A stretch of DNA of 64,000 nt, taken from NCBI RefSeq assembly GCF_023051165.1, contig NZ_JALKIG010000008.1, positions 1 through 64,000 of the forward strand, given 5' to 3'. This DNA is from Veillonella sp. KGMB01456 (GTDB lineage Bacteria > Bacillota > Negativicutes > Veillonellales > Veillonellaceae). Below the pieces are notes generated by a model, which was given only the letters and a program-made list of their open reading frames with translations, was not told where the DNA came from and ran no database searches. Shown in pieces: positions 9,134 through 17,973 of the stretch; within the stretch, counting starts at the first letter, position 1; each line of letters starts with the position of its first letter. The position numbers and the translations under genes were made by a program.

Positions 9134-9222
9134 TAGAAGAGACCGCCCATGATGACAGCGTCGTTAAGACGGCTGTTACGATTGCCAATCGGCAATAAGG
9201 GGGTCTCTTTTTTTATGCAAAA
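9134..9222 (+). terminator. Multi-branched terminator after HU
   Basis: AGAGACC pairs with GGTCTCT and encloses two further hairpins (ACAGCGTC with GACGGCTGT, and ATTGCC-AATC-GGCAAT). A run of seven or more T follows. The three-way shape is unusual for a simple terminator. Confidence 0.65.
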
Positions 9223-9289
9223 AACAAGTTCTTTCCCGTTTCTAATTCGAAAAATATGTTATAATTGAAGAACAGGGAAGGAGACATTT

Positions 9290-10462
9290 ATGAGCAAGCC
9301 AGACAGAATACTCATAGTATCAGCTTCAATCGGTACAGGGCATACGCAAGCAGCCCGAGCCATTGAAGAGTATTGGGCACAGAAAAATCCTGATGCCATT
9401 ATTACCCATGTAGATTTTTTAAATACGAACAGTTTTTCTTTTGACAACTTGATTAAAGAAACTTATATTAAGATGATTGACGTATTCCCTATGCTGTACG
9501 ATGTTATTTATCGCATGTCGCAAGGGGATAAAAAAGGCAGCACCGCGCAGACGGCGTTGTCATGGATGTTGAAGCGTCGTATGTTAAAACTGATTAATCG
9601 GGAAAAGCCGGATATTATTATCTTCACTCATCCTTTTCCCTGTGGGGCGGCTTGTATTTTAAAACGCCAGCATTTAATTGATGTTCCTTTGGTAGCGGTA
9701 ATTACTGATTTTCAAGTACATCAATTCTGGGTGTACAAACAAATTGATGCCTATTTTGTAGGCACCACTTCGATGGTGGATGAATTATGTAAAGCCGGTA
9801 TTCCGGTCGATAAAATTACGATCACGGGTATTCCCGTACGCCGTACATTTTATGAGCATCGTTTAACCGAGTATAAGCATGCCTATCCGGTAAAGGTCCT
9901 CATTATGGGCGGTGGTCTCGGACTCGGTTGCGTGGAATCGGCATTGCAGCATTTAGATGAAGTATCCGGTATTGATGAGCTCATTGTTATTACCGGACGT
10001 AATGCGGAGCTTTACGAAGGGCTTATGAGCATGCGCAAGAATTTGCGCACTCCTACGACGATATACGGCTATACTTTGGAAGTTGCCAAATTGATGCGGG
10101 AAGCGGCCATGTTGGTTACCAAACCGGGTGGTTTGACCTGTATGGAAGCCGTTACGGTTGGTGTACCGATGGTTTTCTTCAGCGCCATTCCGGGGCAAGA
10201 AGAAGGCAATGCTGCTTTTTTTGAACAACAGGGTTTTGCCCGTTGGGTGCGCGATATTCATAATTTACACGCTGTAGTGACCGGTTTATTGGCTAATCCG
10301 GAACGATTACATGAGATGTCGAGGGAAGAATTGCATTGGAAGCTGGATGGGGCAGCCAATATTGTCAGAGCAGTTCAGTGTTTGTTAGATGAACGTAAAA
10401 AGCCTGTCGGTAATGTGAATACGTCTGTTGGGGATGTAAAAAACTCTCTTGCGAAGCTTTAG
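9290..10462 (+). CDS. Diacylglycerol glucosyltransferase / MGDG synthase-like GT28 enzyme
   Basis: This encodes 390 residues. The N-terminus (ILIVSASIGTGHTQAARAIEE) is the signature of MGDG-synthase-like proteins, and the C-terminal nucleotide-sugar site shows TKPGGLTCMEAVTVGVPMVF. Such enzymes add glucose or galactose from UDP-sugars to membrane diacylglycerol at the cytoplasmic face. A -10 element TATAAT at 9260-9265 and RBS GAAGGAG support its own promoter. It ends with TAG. The acceptor and donor are inferred from the family only. Confidence 0.88.
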   Translation: MSKPDRILIVSASIGTGHTQAARAIEEYWAQKNPDAIITHVDFLNTNSFSFDNLIKETYIKMIDVFPMLYDVIYRMSQGDKKGSTAQTALSWMLKRRMLKLINREKPDIIIFTHPFPCGAACILKRQHLIDVPLVAVITDFQVHQFWVYKQIDAYFVGTTSMVDELCKAGIPVDKITITGIPVRRTFYEHRLTEYKHAYPVKVLIMGGGLGLGCVESALQHLDEVSGIDELIVITGRNAELYEGLMSMRKNLRTPTTIYGYTLEVAKLMREAAMLVTKPGGLTCMEAVTVGVPMVFFSAIPGQEEGNAAFFEQQGFARWVRDIHNLHAVVTGLLANPERLHEMSREELHWKLDGAANIVRAVQCLLDERKKPVGNVNTSVGDVKNSLAKL

Positions 10463-10528
10463 AATTTTTTGTACAATGGACTAAACATCCCGAAGGGGAA
10501 TGGGGTTTTGTATTAAAGGAGGATTCGT

Positions 10529-10858
10529 ATGGACGGCGACGCGCTGGAATCGTTTTATGAGAATTTAGGTTTTGAATTAGTTGAAATTGACGATCGGGAA
10601 ACATTGTTTTATCAAATTGATGATGATGGTGATTATGCCACGATTACCGATGAAGATGGCGGTGTGCCGACTTCGTTGAATGAACCGATTATTTTTAACC
10701 TATATGATGATATGGATTCGTTTCAGTGGAGTGTGACAGTAGAAGATTCTGAATACTTTGGTGAATTATTTGCTCGCGTAGAAGATACGGACGAATTGCT
10801 TGCAGTATTAAAAGATATTCGACAAGAAAATATGGCTCGTTATGACGATAGCCTTTAA
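10529..10858 (+). CDS. Small acidic protein of unknown function
   Basis: This encodes 109 residues with AAGGAGG before the ATG. It is strongly acidic (for example YQIDDDGDYATITDEDGG) and has no membrane segment. Small acidic DUF1292-like proteins in Firmicutes look similar, but I cannot confirm that family. It follows the glycosyltransferase gene by 66 bp and is closed by a strong terminator, so it may be expressed with it. Confidence 0.7.
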   Translation: MDGDALESFYENLGFELVEIDDRETLFYQIDDDGDYATITDEDGGVPTSLNEPIIFNLYDDMDSFQWSVTVEDSEYFGELFARVEDTDELLAVLKDIRQENMARYDDSL

Positions 10859-10922
10859 TTAAAAGTTTGACTTAATCGATGCCGGCCGGTAAAGGCTGCA
10901 GATTGATATATGCCAAGCAATG

Positions 10923-10970
10923 AAAAAGCTATCCATTATTGCATCGTGTTGCAATGATGGATAGCTTTTT
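10923..10970. terminator. Bidirectional terminator between convergent genes
   Basis: The long stem AAAAAGCTATCCATTATTGCA with its complement ending TGGATAGCTTTTT serves both strands. It lies between 10529-10858 and the minus-strand gene at 11037. Confidence 0.8.
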
Positions 10971-10986
10971 AGTTAGGAGGGGAAAA

Positions 10987-11040
10987 ATGAAAAAGCAAAA
11001 TAATATTAAGTTAGATCAATCTTCTTGCGAATCAAATTAA
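10987..11040 (+). CDS. Possible 17-residue peptide
   Basis: TTAGGAGGGG sits 4-5 bases before an ATG that opens the frame MKKQNNIKLDQSSCESN. The strong ribosome binding site is the only evidence. The stop overlaps the end of the convergent gene at 11037. It lies just past a terminator, so it would need its own promoter, and none is obvious. It could equally be chance. Confidence 0.25.
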   Translation: MKKQNNIKLDQSSCESN

Positions 11041-11783
11041 TCTTCTTGTGGATGGAGCGTAAAGCTTAAGCTGGTAAAGATTTTATCTTGCGTAGCGAGG
11101 CCGTCAGATTGCGGATATGGGAAGGCGAGTTCAACGCCGATAACATTCACGCTGCCGTTGCGAACCGGTAAGTATGCTTTACCGTCCACATCCGTTTTTT
11201 CAACAACTGTGTGATGATTAATTAAATCCGGAATAATTTCTACATTCGGCATTGGCCGACCTTCATGCAATACTTGTACCGGCAAAATATCGCCTACGTT
11301 AAGCTGTGTAGGGTCTACCAACGGTACGATTTGATACGGAATATTCGGAATGGCTTTCGGTGTACCTACCTTATTCAGATAGTTGATGCTGTACTTAATG
11401 GCATGGGTTCCTTTAATAGCGCCCGGCACATCTTTCATAGGTGCGTTGTGAACCTTTTTCTGACTATCTACGCTCCAGTAGCCGTAATCGAAGACAATAA
11501 CGGCGACACTCGTGTTTTCACTTGGCGTAATGGTCACATGGTCGGCAAAATTTTGCTGTGGAATAGCAATTTGCTGAAAATCTTTGGTATAACCGGTCAA
11601 AGATTTAACCATGTTTGGCTGATAGGCATTATCTTCCGGTCCTTCGCCGAGCACAAGCTGTAATTGATCGAGACGCGGACCTACCCAAAGTCCGTGAGCA
11701 GAGGTTACACTTACCGCAGCGGTAGTCAAAAGAGCGGCGGCGCATAATGAAGCGGTGGCTTTAAGCAATTTACTACGAATCAT
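11037..11783 (-). CDS. Periplasmic DUF4198-like protein, probably metal related
   Basis: This encodes 248 residues. The start at 11783 (MIRSKLLKAT) has AAGGAG eight bases upstream. A signal peptide ends near TSAHG, so the mature protein begins with the AHGLWV motif typical of DUF4198 proteins. The family is exported and often found beside cobalt, nickel or iron uptake genes. Later segments look beta-rich (for example VDGKAYLPVRNGSVNVIG), a DUF4198 trait. A Fur-like palindrome lies about 115 bp upstream, which fits metal-regulated expression. There is no transporter partner next to it. Confidence 0.75.
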   Translation of the reverse strand: MIRSKLLKATASLCAAALLTTAAVSVTSAHGLWVGPRLDQLQLVLGEGPEDNAYQPNMVKSLTGYTKDFQQIAIPQQNFADHVTITPSENTSVAVIVFDYGYWSVDSQKKVHNAPMKDVPGAIKGTHAIKYSINYLNKVGTPKAIPNIPYQIVPLVDPTQLNVGDILPVQVLHEGRPMPNVEIIPDLINHHTVVEKTDVDGKAYLPVRNGSVNVIGVELAFPYPQSDGLATQDKIFTSLSFTLHPQED

Positions 11784-11895
11784 AGAACACACTCCTTATA
11801 AAAAACCAAAAAATACCAAAATACCTGTTATGAATGACTAAAACGCAGATGACATTCATATTATCCTCATCATGACGTATAATTAGTTACTTGTC

Positions 11896-11914
11896 AATAA
11901 TGGTAATTATTATT
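11896..11914. promoter_or_regulatory. Fur-like operator
   Basis: AATAATGGTAATTATTATT is a near-palindrome similar to the Fur consensus and lies upstream of the DUF4198 gene. The call rests on sequence resemblance only. Confidence 0.5.
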
Positions 11915-11987
11915 GTTTTTCATGATTAAAATAAGCGGCAGTAAGCTGTGAACGGAATCGTGTGGTTTTGAAATGTATAGTAGCCGT

Positions 11988-12016
11988 TTGGTAAAGCCGT
12001 TTCTTTGCGGTATAAT
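11988..12016 (+). promoter_or_regulatory. Promoter of the ABC-F gene
   Basis: TTGGTA at 11988-11993 and TATAAT at 12011-12016 are 17 bp apart. Confidence 0.6.
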
Positions 12017-12080
12017 AAAAATAACGTATTAAATGAATTTGAATAGATAACAATCATCAAGAAAAAGGATTGAATAGATT

Positions 12081-14069
12081 ATGAACGTGTTAACATTACA
12101 GGATGTAAGTCAATCGTACGGCACACGGCGATTATTTGAAGATGCCAATATGACCTTTACCGATAATAAACGGATCGGTTTAATTGGCGTTAACGGCACC
12201 GGTAAGTCAACCTTCATGCGCATGCTGGCAGGCCTTATTGAGCCGGAAAAAGGCACTATTTTGCGCAATGGTAAGGCATCGGTTTATTATTTGCCCCAAG
12301 CACCGGAATTTGACGAAGACGCATCCTTATTGGAAAATATATTTTTAGCGGATCATCCGGTTTTAAAATTAGTCCGTGAATACGAACGAATGGACCAAAC
12401 TGCGCCGGGCAGTCCTGAGCATTTAAAACTATTGAGTCGCATGGAAACCGAAGGGGGCTGGCAGGTTGAACAACAGGCCCGCACGATTTTAACTAAATTG
12501 GGCTTCACCGATTTGATGCGGCTCGCTAGAGAACTAAGCGGCGGCCAGCGCCGGCGTTTGGCGTTGGGTCAGGCTCTGTTATATCCCAGTGATTTATTGC
12601 TTCTCGATGAACCGACTAACCATTTGGATGAAGCCAGCATCGAATGGCTTGAAAAATATCTTTTGGGCCGTAAAGGCGGGCTCGTAATCAGTACGCATGA
12701 CCGCTATTTCTTGGATGCCTTGAGCGATGAAATTTTGGAATTGTCGGACCGTCATTTTTATAGCTATGAAGGAACCTATGAAACCTTCTTAACCTTGAAG
12801 GCGGACCGAGAAGAACGGGAAGCGGCGACGGCGGAAAAACGTCATCAGTTCTCGAAACGAGAACTGGCTTGGGTACGCCGTGGGGCTCAAGCGCGTTCGA
12901 CGAAGCAAAAAGCCCGTTTACAGCGTTATGAAACCTTAAAAGCCCAGGATGTGGCACGTCGTGCCGATACCTTGGATCCGATTGCTCTTAAGAGCCGTTT
13001 GGGCAAGACGATTTTTGATATTGAACACTTAACCTTCAGTCGCGGTGATATTCCGATTGTGAAGGATTTTACGTATCATGTGGTTCGTCATGACCGCATT
13101 GGTATCGTGGGACCGAATGGCATCGGTAAATCCACATTTATGGGGTTATTGGACGGTAAATTCGAACCGGATGCAGGAACCCTTGGGCGTGGTGAAACGG
13201 TCCGTATAGCGCATTTTACGCAAGAATTACCGGTATTTGATGAAGATCAGCGTGTATTGGATTATATTCGGGAAGACCATCGCTACATGGTGTTGGCCGA
13301 TGGCAGTACGTTGAGTGCCGGTCAGATTTTGGAGCGTTTCCTATTTACCCCGGAACTTCATGGTGTACCGATTCGCAAACTATCGGGCGGTGAAAAGCGC
13401 CGCTTGTATTTGTTAAAACTCCTCATGAGTGCCCCTAATGTGCTCTTATTGGATGAACCGACTAATGACTTGGATATTCCGACGCTGGAAGTGCTGGAAG
13501 ACTTCTTGGACTCTTTTAGCGGTATTGTCATTACCGTTTGCCATGATCGCTACTTTTTAGATCGCGTCGTAGATAAATTATTTGTATTTAAAGGGAACGG
13601 TCAAATTGAAATCGTCCATGGGGCGTATTCGGAATATCGTGATATGTTGGATGAAATGGAAGCAGACACCGGCATTGGTGTTTTGGCGGGTGGTAAATTA
13701 AATAGCGGTGTTGTAGGGCAGCAGGCAGGTACCTCCCAAACCGGAGCAGGGGATGCCAAAAATGAGCCGAAAAGCGATAAAATCGCTTCTAAGGGCTCTC
13801 ACACGGGTGATGCGGCTAATGACACCTCAACTACGGCAGAAACGGCTCCTGCAGCGTCTAAATCACTTACAAAGGCAGAGCAGGCAGAGCTTGCTCAATT
13901 AGAACTGGATATTTCCGAGCTGGAAGGCCTGTTAAAAGCTTATGATGCCATGCTTAATCAAGCGGGCGGCGATTACGAAGCCATGGAAAAGACTATGGCG
14001 GAACGTGCCGATGCGGCGGCGAAATTAGATGCTAAAACGGAACGGTGGTTAATGCTTGCCGAGCGGTAA
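12081..14069 (+). CDS. ABC-F family ATPase, Uup-like
   Basis: This encodes 662 residues with two ATPase domains and no membrane segment. Domain 1 has Walker A GVNGTGKST (about residue 36), LSGGQRRRLALG and LDEPTNHLD. Domain 2 has GPNGIGKST (about residue 342), LSGGEKRRLYLL and LDEPTNDLD. ABC-F proteins act on ribosomes rather than in transport. A linker of about 50 Gly/Ser/Thr/Ala-rich residues joins the second domain to a C-terminal helical segment (LELDISELEGLLKAYDAML) like the coiled coil of Uup, which also binds DNA. A resistance-type ABC-F cannot be excluded but Uup fits better. Confidence 0.9.
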   Translation: MNVLTLQDVSQSYGTRRLFEDANMTFTDNKRIGLIGVNGTGKSTFMRMLAGLIEPEKGTILRNGKASVYYLPQAPEFDEDASLLENIFLADHPVLKLVREYERMDQTAPGSPEHLKLLSRMETEGGWQVEQQARTILTKLGFTDLMRLARELSGGQRRRLALGQALLYPSDLLLLDEPTNHLDEASIEWLEKYLLGRKGGLVISTHDRYFLDALSDEILELSDRHFYSYEGTYETFLTLKADREEREAATAEKRHQFSKRELAWVRRGAQARSTKQKARLQRYETLKAQDVARRADTLDPIALKSRLGKTIFDIEHLTFSRGDIPIVKDFTYHVVRHDRIGIVGPNGIGKSTFMGLLDGKFEPDAGTLGRGETVRIAHFTQELPVFDEDQRVLDYIREDHRYMVLADGSTLSAGQILERFLFTPELHGVPIRKLSGGEKRRLYLLKLLMSAPNVLLLDEPTNDLDIPTLEVLEDFLDSFSGIVITVCHDRYFLDRVVDKLFVFKGNGQIEIVHGAYSEYRDMLDEMEADTGIGVLAGGKLNSGVVGQQAGTSQTGAGDAKNEPKSDKIASKGSHTGDAANDTSTTAETAPAASKSLTKAEQAELAQLELDISELEGLLKAYDAMLNQAGGDYEAMEKTMAERADAAAKLDAKTERWLMLAER

Positions 14070-14302
14070 TAGAATAATTTGTTTTAAAAATTTTTATTAA
14101 TACCTTTCGCTTTGATGCATTAAATTTTTATAAATTAAAATTATGATACTTAAGAAATCAGACATAATTAAAAATAATTTATTTTTTGAATACTCCATTC
14201 GCTTATTTTGATAAAATACGCCGTATAAACAAGAAATTTGATTTATAGTTTTGAAAGATGTAAACAATTTGAAAAAGTTTAAGGTATACATGAAATAAAA
14301 TA

Positions 14303-14332
14303 TTGAATTTTGTCGCTTGAATAGTATATACT
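14303..14332 (+). promoter_or_regulatory. Possible promoter in the AT-rich gap 14070-14398
   Basis: TTGAAT and TATACT are 18 bp apart. The 330-base gap is very AT-rich and otherwise shows no gene I can support on either strand. Confidence 0.4.
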
Positions 14333-14398
14333 AGAAACAGAGAAGCATAGTTATTTTTTTGCATGGCAGTGTTACGCATTTCCCAAGGGAGGATCGTT

Positions 14399-14575
14399 AT
14401 GAAAACTAACAAGTGGGGCGGCAAACGCGCGGGCGCAGGTCGCAAAAAATCATTATTCGACCGCAAAGGTCGTACATTCCGTTTGACGGATGCAGAATTT
14501 TTGGAAGTTAAGCCTTTGATTGACGCAATTCGTAAACGTACTGAAGCGGCTGCTTTGGCATCCAAAGTTAAGTAG
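14399..14575 (+). CDS. Small basic protein, possible nucleic-acid binder
   Basis: This encodes 58 residues, with the ATG at 14399 chosen for GGGAGG five bases upstream. The N-terminus WGGKRAGAGRKKS is a basic Gly/Arg motif seen at the start of many small DNA-binding and phage-like proteins. The C-terminal part (FRLTDAEFLEVKPLIDAIRKR) looks helical. It ends with TAG and stands alone between AT-rich spacers, with a terminator at 14696. Function is not known. Confidence 0.6.
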   Translation: MKTNKWGGKRAGAGRKKSLFDRKGRTFRLTDAEFLEVKPLIDAIRKRTEAAALASKVK

Positions 14576-14695
14576 TGTCAATTAAGGACTGGGGAGAGTC
14601 CGACATATTTGCTCATCGTTAAAGAATTCAATCAGCAGATTGTTACTCTACTTCTCATATTTTATTAACAATGTAGTAGATAGGTATGAGGACTT

Positions 14696-14728
14696 ATCGG
14701 CAACCGAGTATTCGGTTGCCGATTTTTC
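14696..14728 (+). terminator. Intrinsic terminator
   Basis: ATCGGCAACCGA pairs with TCGGTTGCCGAT across a four-base loop, followed by a T-run. It ends the transcript of the small basic protein. Confidence 0.85.
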
Positions 14729-14926
14729 TGTTCTGATGAGATGTATTTATCAGGTACGAAAAACTTTGTAAAAAATTTTTGATTTTATGACAGAAACAAG
14801 ATAACTATTTTTTCTTATAAAGTTTAGTCATTTTCTGCTATAATATGTAATAGTGAAAATATTGAATATAGTTCACAAATAGATTTAATAAAAATAAAAG
14901 GATAAAAGTTTATAAGGAGATATAGC

Positions 14927-15436
14927 ATGACAGAAACAATTAATACCGATATTTTAAAGAAAACCGATACTATTGTAAAAGCTGACGCGCGTCATACTTT
15001 TGATACCGTAGCGGCTGCATTGGGTGCTGATGCGCATAATCCGCTTGTAGTAGTAGGGACGGTTGCCAAAATGGAAAACGTCGGCGAAATCGTAAAGCGC
15101 GAATCTTTGGACGTTACACCGAATCTCGTAATTAAAGAATTTACCGGTCAAGGTTTGGTGGAAGCGTATACCGACAGCGTGACTTACGGTTATGTGGCCG
15201 ACTTCATGGAAGAATTCGTGCGCATTGATATGCTTTTAATCAGCGAGTTTGATTATGTAGTGCGTGAAGCGGATGAATCGGTACAAAAAGGGTTGCTCCG
15301 TTTGTTTGAAGGTTTGGTTCGCAATAATCGTCAGGTTGTATTTACCATGACACAGGCTCCCGAAACCTATGAAGCCTTAGTTTTACCGAATTTGGCAGAA
15401 CTCGTTGGCAGCGGTGCCTTCGTAGTTGTTAAATAA
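14927..15436 (+). CDS. DnaA/Hda-like AAA+ domain protein with inactive P-loop
   Basis: This encodes 169 residues with no close family name that I can assign for certain. It lines up with the ATPase core of DnaA: HTFDTV matches the HTFDNF entry motif, NPLVVVGTVAKMENVG falls where DnaA has NPLFLYGGTGLGKTHL, and FVRIDMLLISEFDYV followed by LLRLFEGLVRNNRQVVFTM matches DnaA VDALLIDDIQFF and the helix and strand after it. The Walker A Lys-Thr and the Walker B acidic pair are missing, so ATP hydrolysis is unlikely. The initiator's DNA-binding domain is absent. A Hda-like regulator of initiation is one possible role. It is a single gene with RBS AAGGAG and a TATAAT at 14839-14844. Confidence 0.6.
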   Translation: MTETINTDILKKTDTIVKADARHTFDTVAAALGADAHNPLVVVGTVAKMENVGEIVKRESLDVTPNLVIKEFTGQGLVEAYTDSVTYGYVADFMEEFVRIDMLLISEFDYVVREADESVQKGLLRLFEGLVRNNRQVVFTMTQAPETYEALVLPNLAELVGSGAFVVVK

Positions 15437-15460
15437 GAAACTAAAGTTAAAATGTAATAC

Positions 15461-15513
15461 AAAAGGGATATATCAGCGAAGAGTGGGTAGTTCTTCGTGA
15501 TATATCCCTTTTT
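15461..15513. terminator. Bidirectional terminator between convergent genes
   Basis: AAAAGGGATATATCA pairs with TGATATATCCCTTTT, with T-runs on both sides. It lies between the DnaA-like gene and the ABC permease gene. Confidence 0.8.
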
Positions 15514-15541
15514 GTGTAGGTGAGATTGTGTAAAACGTGTG

Positions 15542-16834
15542 TTAATTCATTACATCATGTAATTGTTTTGCCTTCCGGTGGAATGCGTACACCGGCAAGA
15601 GGCTTACCGCCAGACCGACGACTATGCAAAGGAGGGTGAGTTGCAAAGACGCTGAGGAGATGGCCAGCGGCATGATGATGGCTGAACTGGTGTTTAATGC
15701 ATAGGCCAGGCCGAGGTAGGCGCCAAAGCCCATGAGCCAGCCAAAGACTGCGCCAAGACCTATTACATAGGCCGTTTGCTGTATCAAAATACTGTACAGC
15801 TGCTTTTGTGTAGCGCCGAGCGCTTTTAAGATGGCGTAATCGCGGAGTCGATTCACCGTTGCCAAATAAGCAGTTACCAAAACAACGGCCATGGCAAGTC
15901 CGATTAATAAGTAACCGATGGGTTGCCATACTTTTTCACCACGCCCCATGAGGTTGAAGAGTTGGGTAATGACTTGGGCGGGGAATACGAGTTGAGCATC
16001 TTTGCGTTTGACATATTGGGCTGCTAGGGTATAGGCTTGTCCGAAACCTACCGGTTCGACCATGATAGCCGTCACATCGCCTTTTTCAGAAAGGTCGTGA
16101 CTATGATCTTGGTCTTGCACTTGCTCTTGGGCTTGAGCTTGAGCTTGAGCTTGAGCGGCTTTTGGGAGTTGTCCTTGTACTCGGTTTGGTTTATGACCGT
16201 GAGCATGGAGCTCCCAAATGCTTTCGATAGGTGTCAAAACGGCTTGATTATAAGGGCCGCCGGTATCGGCTAATATACCGACAACCGTAAATTTTTCTTC
16301 TTGATGCTCTTTACCTTTTGCCAAAGTACCATGTGTGGAGTAGAAGGTATCACCTAGAGCCAGGCCTAATTGTTTTGCCACATCTTGGCCGATAACGGCT
16401 TCAAAAGGGGTTTGGAACGGACGGCCCGATGAGAGGCGCAGCCATTCCGGTTTAGTATTATCGGCTCGTACGGTAAAAATTTCAGGCTCGGTACCAACTA
16501 AGCGAAACCCTTTTACACTATCGCCAAAAGCTAAAGGTATGGCCTGTTTTACAAGTTTAGTATTGGCGCGTAATTGAGTAACTTCTTGGTAACTGATATT
16601 GGAAAGGGGTTTGTCTTGTAAAAAGACGGTATTGAGTACAAACTGTTGGCTGCTTCCGGGAGAGCCTACGAGTAGGGTAAAGGGTTCGGTCGCGGCGATG
16701 AGTCCACGCTGCAGTCCGCTACCCAAGGAAACTACCAATACACTTAAGGCTACCGCGAGCGCCATGACGAGAAGCAGGAGCGATGTGGTCAGAGGTTTGG
16801 ACCAGAGCTGCTGCCAGGCTATTTTACGAATCAT
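15542..16834 (-). CDS. FtsX-type ABC transporter permease with Gln/Ala and His-containing loop
   Basis: This encodes 430 residues with the MacB/FtsX layout: one N-terminal membrane helix, a large periplasmic domain, then three C-terminal helices beginning near YLLIGLAMAVVLVTAYL. A low-complexity tract of alternating Gln and Ala followed by a His/Asp stretch (DQDHSHD) lies in the periplasmic part, encoded by repeats at about 16100-16160. Its start overlaps the end of the ATPase gene by 11 bp, showing a single unit. With the ATPase and the DUF3299-like protein it resembles gene sets linked to zinc or other metal handling, which would suit the His tract. Confidence 0.85.
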   Translation of the reverse strand: MIRKIAWQQLWSKPLTTSLLLLVMALAVALSVLVVSLGSGLQRGLIAATEPFTLLVGSPGSSQQFVLNTVFLQDKPLSNISYQEVTQLRANTKLVKQAIPLAFGDSVKGFRLVGTEPEIFTVRADNTKPEWLRLSSGRPFQTPFEAVIGQDVAKQLGLALGDTFYSTHGTLAKGKEHQEEKFTVVGILADTGGPYNQAVLTPIESIWELHAHGHKPNRVQGQLPKAAQAQAQAQAQEQVQDQDHSHDLSEKGDVTAIMVEPVGFGQAYTLAAQYVKRKDAQLVFPAQVITQLFNLMGRGEKVWQPIGYLLIGLAMAVVLVTAYLATVNRLRDYAILKALGATQKQLYSILIQQTAYVIGLGAVFGWLMGFGAYLGLAYALNTSSAIIMPLAISSASLQLTLLCIVVGLAVSLLPVYAFHRKAKQLHDVMN

Positions 16835-17495
16835 GAGAACCTCGCTTTGTTAAGTGTAATTGATTAGTGAATTGAGAAATAACAGTCGTTTCGTGACTGG
16901 CAATCAGTAAGGTGGCATTGGCTTCTGTGCTGTAGTTGCGCAATAAGTCAATAACGATGGCACTGTTGGCGGCATCAAGACTGGCTGTCGGTTCGTCGGC
17001 TAACAGTAGGGAAGGTTTTTTTATAAGCGCTCGGGCAATAGCCACGCGTTGTTGCTCACCTTTGCTCAATTGGGTCGGCTTTTTGTGACGGAGATTGGTA
17101 AGTCCCATGATATCCATGAGTTTCACCGCTTCATCGGTCATCTCTTTGTGCGTAAAACGATTGGCAAAGAAGGCACCGCTTATAATGTTTTCTTCGGCTG
17201 TTAAAAAACTGAGCAGATTGAAGTCTTGAAAAATATAACCAACTTGTTGACCGCGCCAATGATCGAGTTCTTTTGCGTTGATTTCGGTCAATTTGACATC
17301 ATCCGCCTGAATCGTGCCGGTAGTCGGTTGTAGGAGTCCGGCTATGCACTGAAGTAAGGTGGATTTGCCACTGCCGCTAACGCCGGTCAAACACCATTGA
17401 CTACCGGTCGGTGCTTCAAAGGAAGGCAAGTCCAATACGGTAATCAAGGTGTCGCCGTCAGGAAATTGACGGGTCAGATTTTGAATCGTCAACAT
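16824..17495 (-). CDS. ABC transporter ATP-binding protein (MacB/LolD type)
   Basis: This encodes 223 residues from the ATG at 17495 (MLTIQNLTRQFPDG), which has GAGG upstream and lies one base after the stop of the preceding gene. Walker A is GVSGSGKST, the signature LSKGEQQRVAIARAL and Walker B LLLADEPTASLD. The signature has Lys in place of the usual Gly at the third position (LSGGQ to LSKGE), seen in some LolD-like members. It energises the permease encoded just downstream, probably for periplasmic work rather than solute import. Confidence 0.9.
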   Translation of the reverse strand: MLTIQNLTRQFPDGDTLITVLDLPSFEAPTGSQWCLTGVSGSGKSTLLQCIAGLLQPTTGTIQADDVKLTEINAKELDHWRGQQVGYIFQDFNLLSFLTAEENIISGAFFANRFTHKEMTDEAVKLMDIMGLTNLRHKKPTQLSKGEQQRVAIARALIKKPSLLLADEPTASLDAANSAIVIDLLRNYSTEANATLLIASHETTVISQFTNQLHLTKRGSHDS

Positions 17496-17496
17496 A

Positions 17497-17946
17497 TTAA
17501 TAAACCTCAGCACCACGGAGGCGAACAAGACTTACGAAGCCTGTTTCACCATCTACATAGCTGCCTACTTCTAATTGTCCCGATACGGTAATGTCCTGAT
17601 CGTAAGGCAAAGCCGTTACGGAATCGTCCATATAAACGACTACAATATCACTAGGCCAATCTGCATCAGTTGAGCAGAAGGGGCAGATGGCCATAGGTGT
17701 TTCCGTGAGCACAAAGAAGTTGATGGTCGGTTTTAGCGGTGGAGCCATATAACCTTGCATCGTTACATTTTGCCCATTTAATGACAATAAGCTATCCGAT
17801 AAAATAAGCCCTTCTGAAGTTGCGCCTGCATACATGTCTTCAAAATTCAGCCAAGCCGCCAAAGCCGTGTTGGGCACCATGACAACTGCAAGCTGTACTA
17901 CGAGGCCAAGTATTAAAGGGCGTAGCCACTGTTTTAATTGCATCAT
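17497..17946 (-). CDS. Exported DUF3299-like protein with CPFC motif
   Basis: This encodes 149 residues. A hydrophobic signal segment ends near NTALAAW. The mature part has the pattern NFFVLTETPMAICPFCSTD, as in DUF3299-like proteins, with a CPFC pair that could bind metal or form a disulphide. It is the first gene of an operon with the ATPase and permease. Related three-gene sets occur with zinc-regulated systems in Proteobacteria. The phoA gene, whose product needs zinc, lies directly upstream on the same strand. The metal link is an inference from context. Confidence 0.7.
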   Translation of the reverse strand: MMQLKQWLRPLILGLVVQLAVVMVPNTALAAWLNFEDMYAGATSEGLILSDSLLSLNGQNVTMQGYMAPPLKPTINFFVLTETPMAICPFCSTDADWPSDIVVVYMDDSVTALPYDQDITVSGQLEVGSYVDGETGFVSLVRLRGAEVY

Positions 17947-17973
17947 TGTTCCTAGTCACATCCTTGTAAAAAA

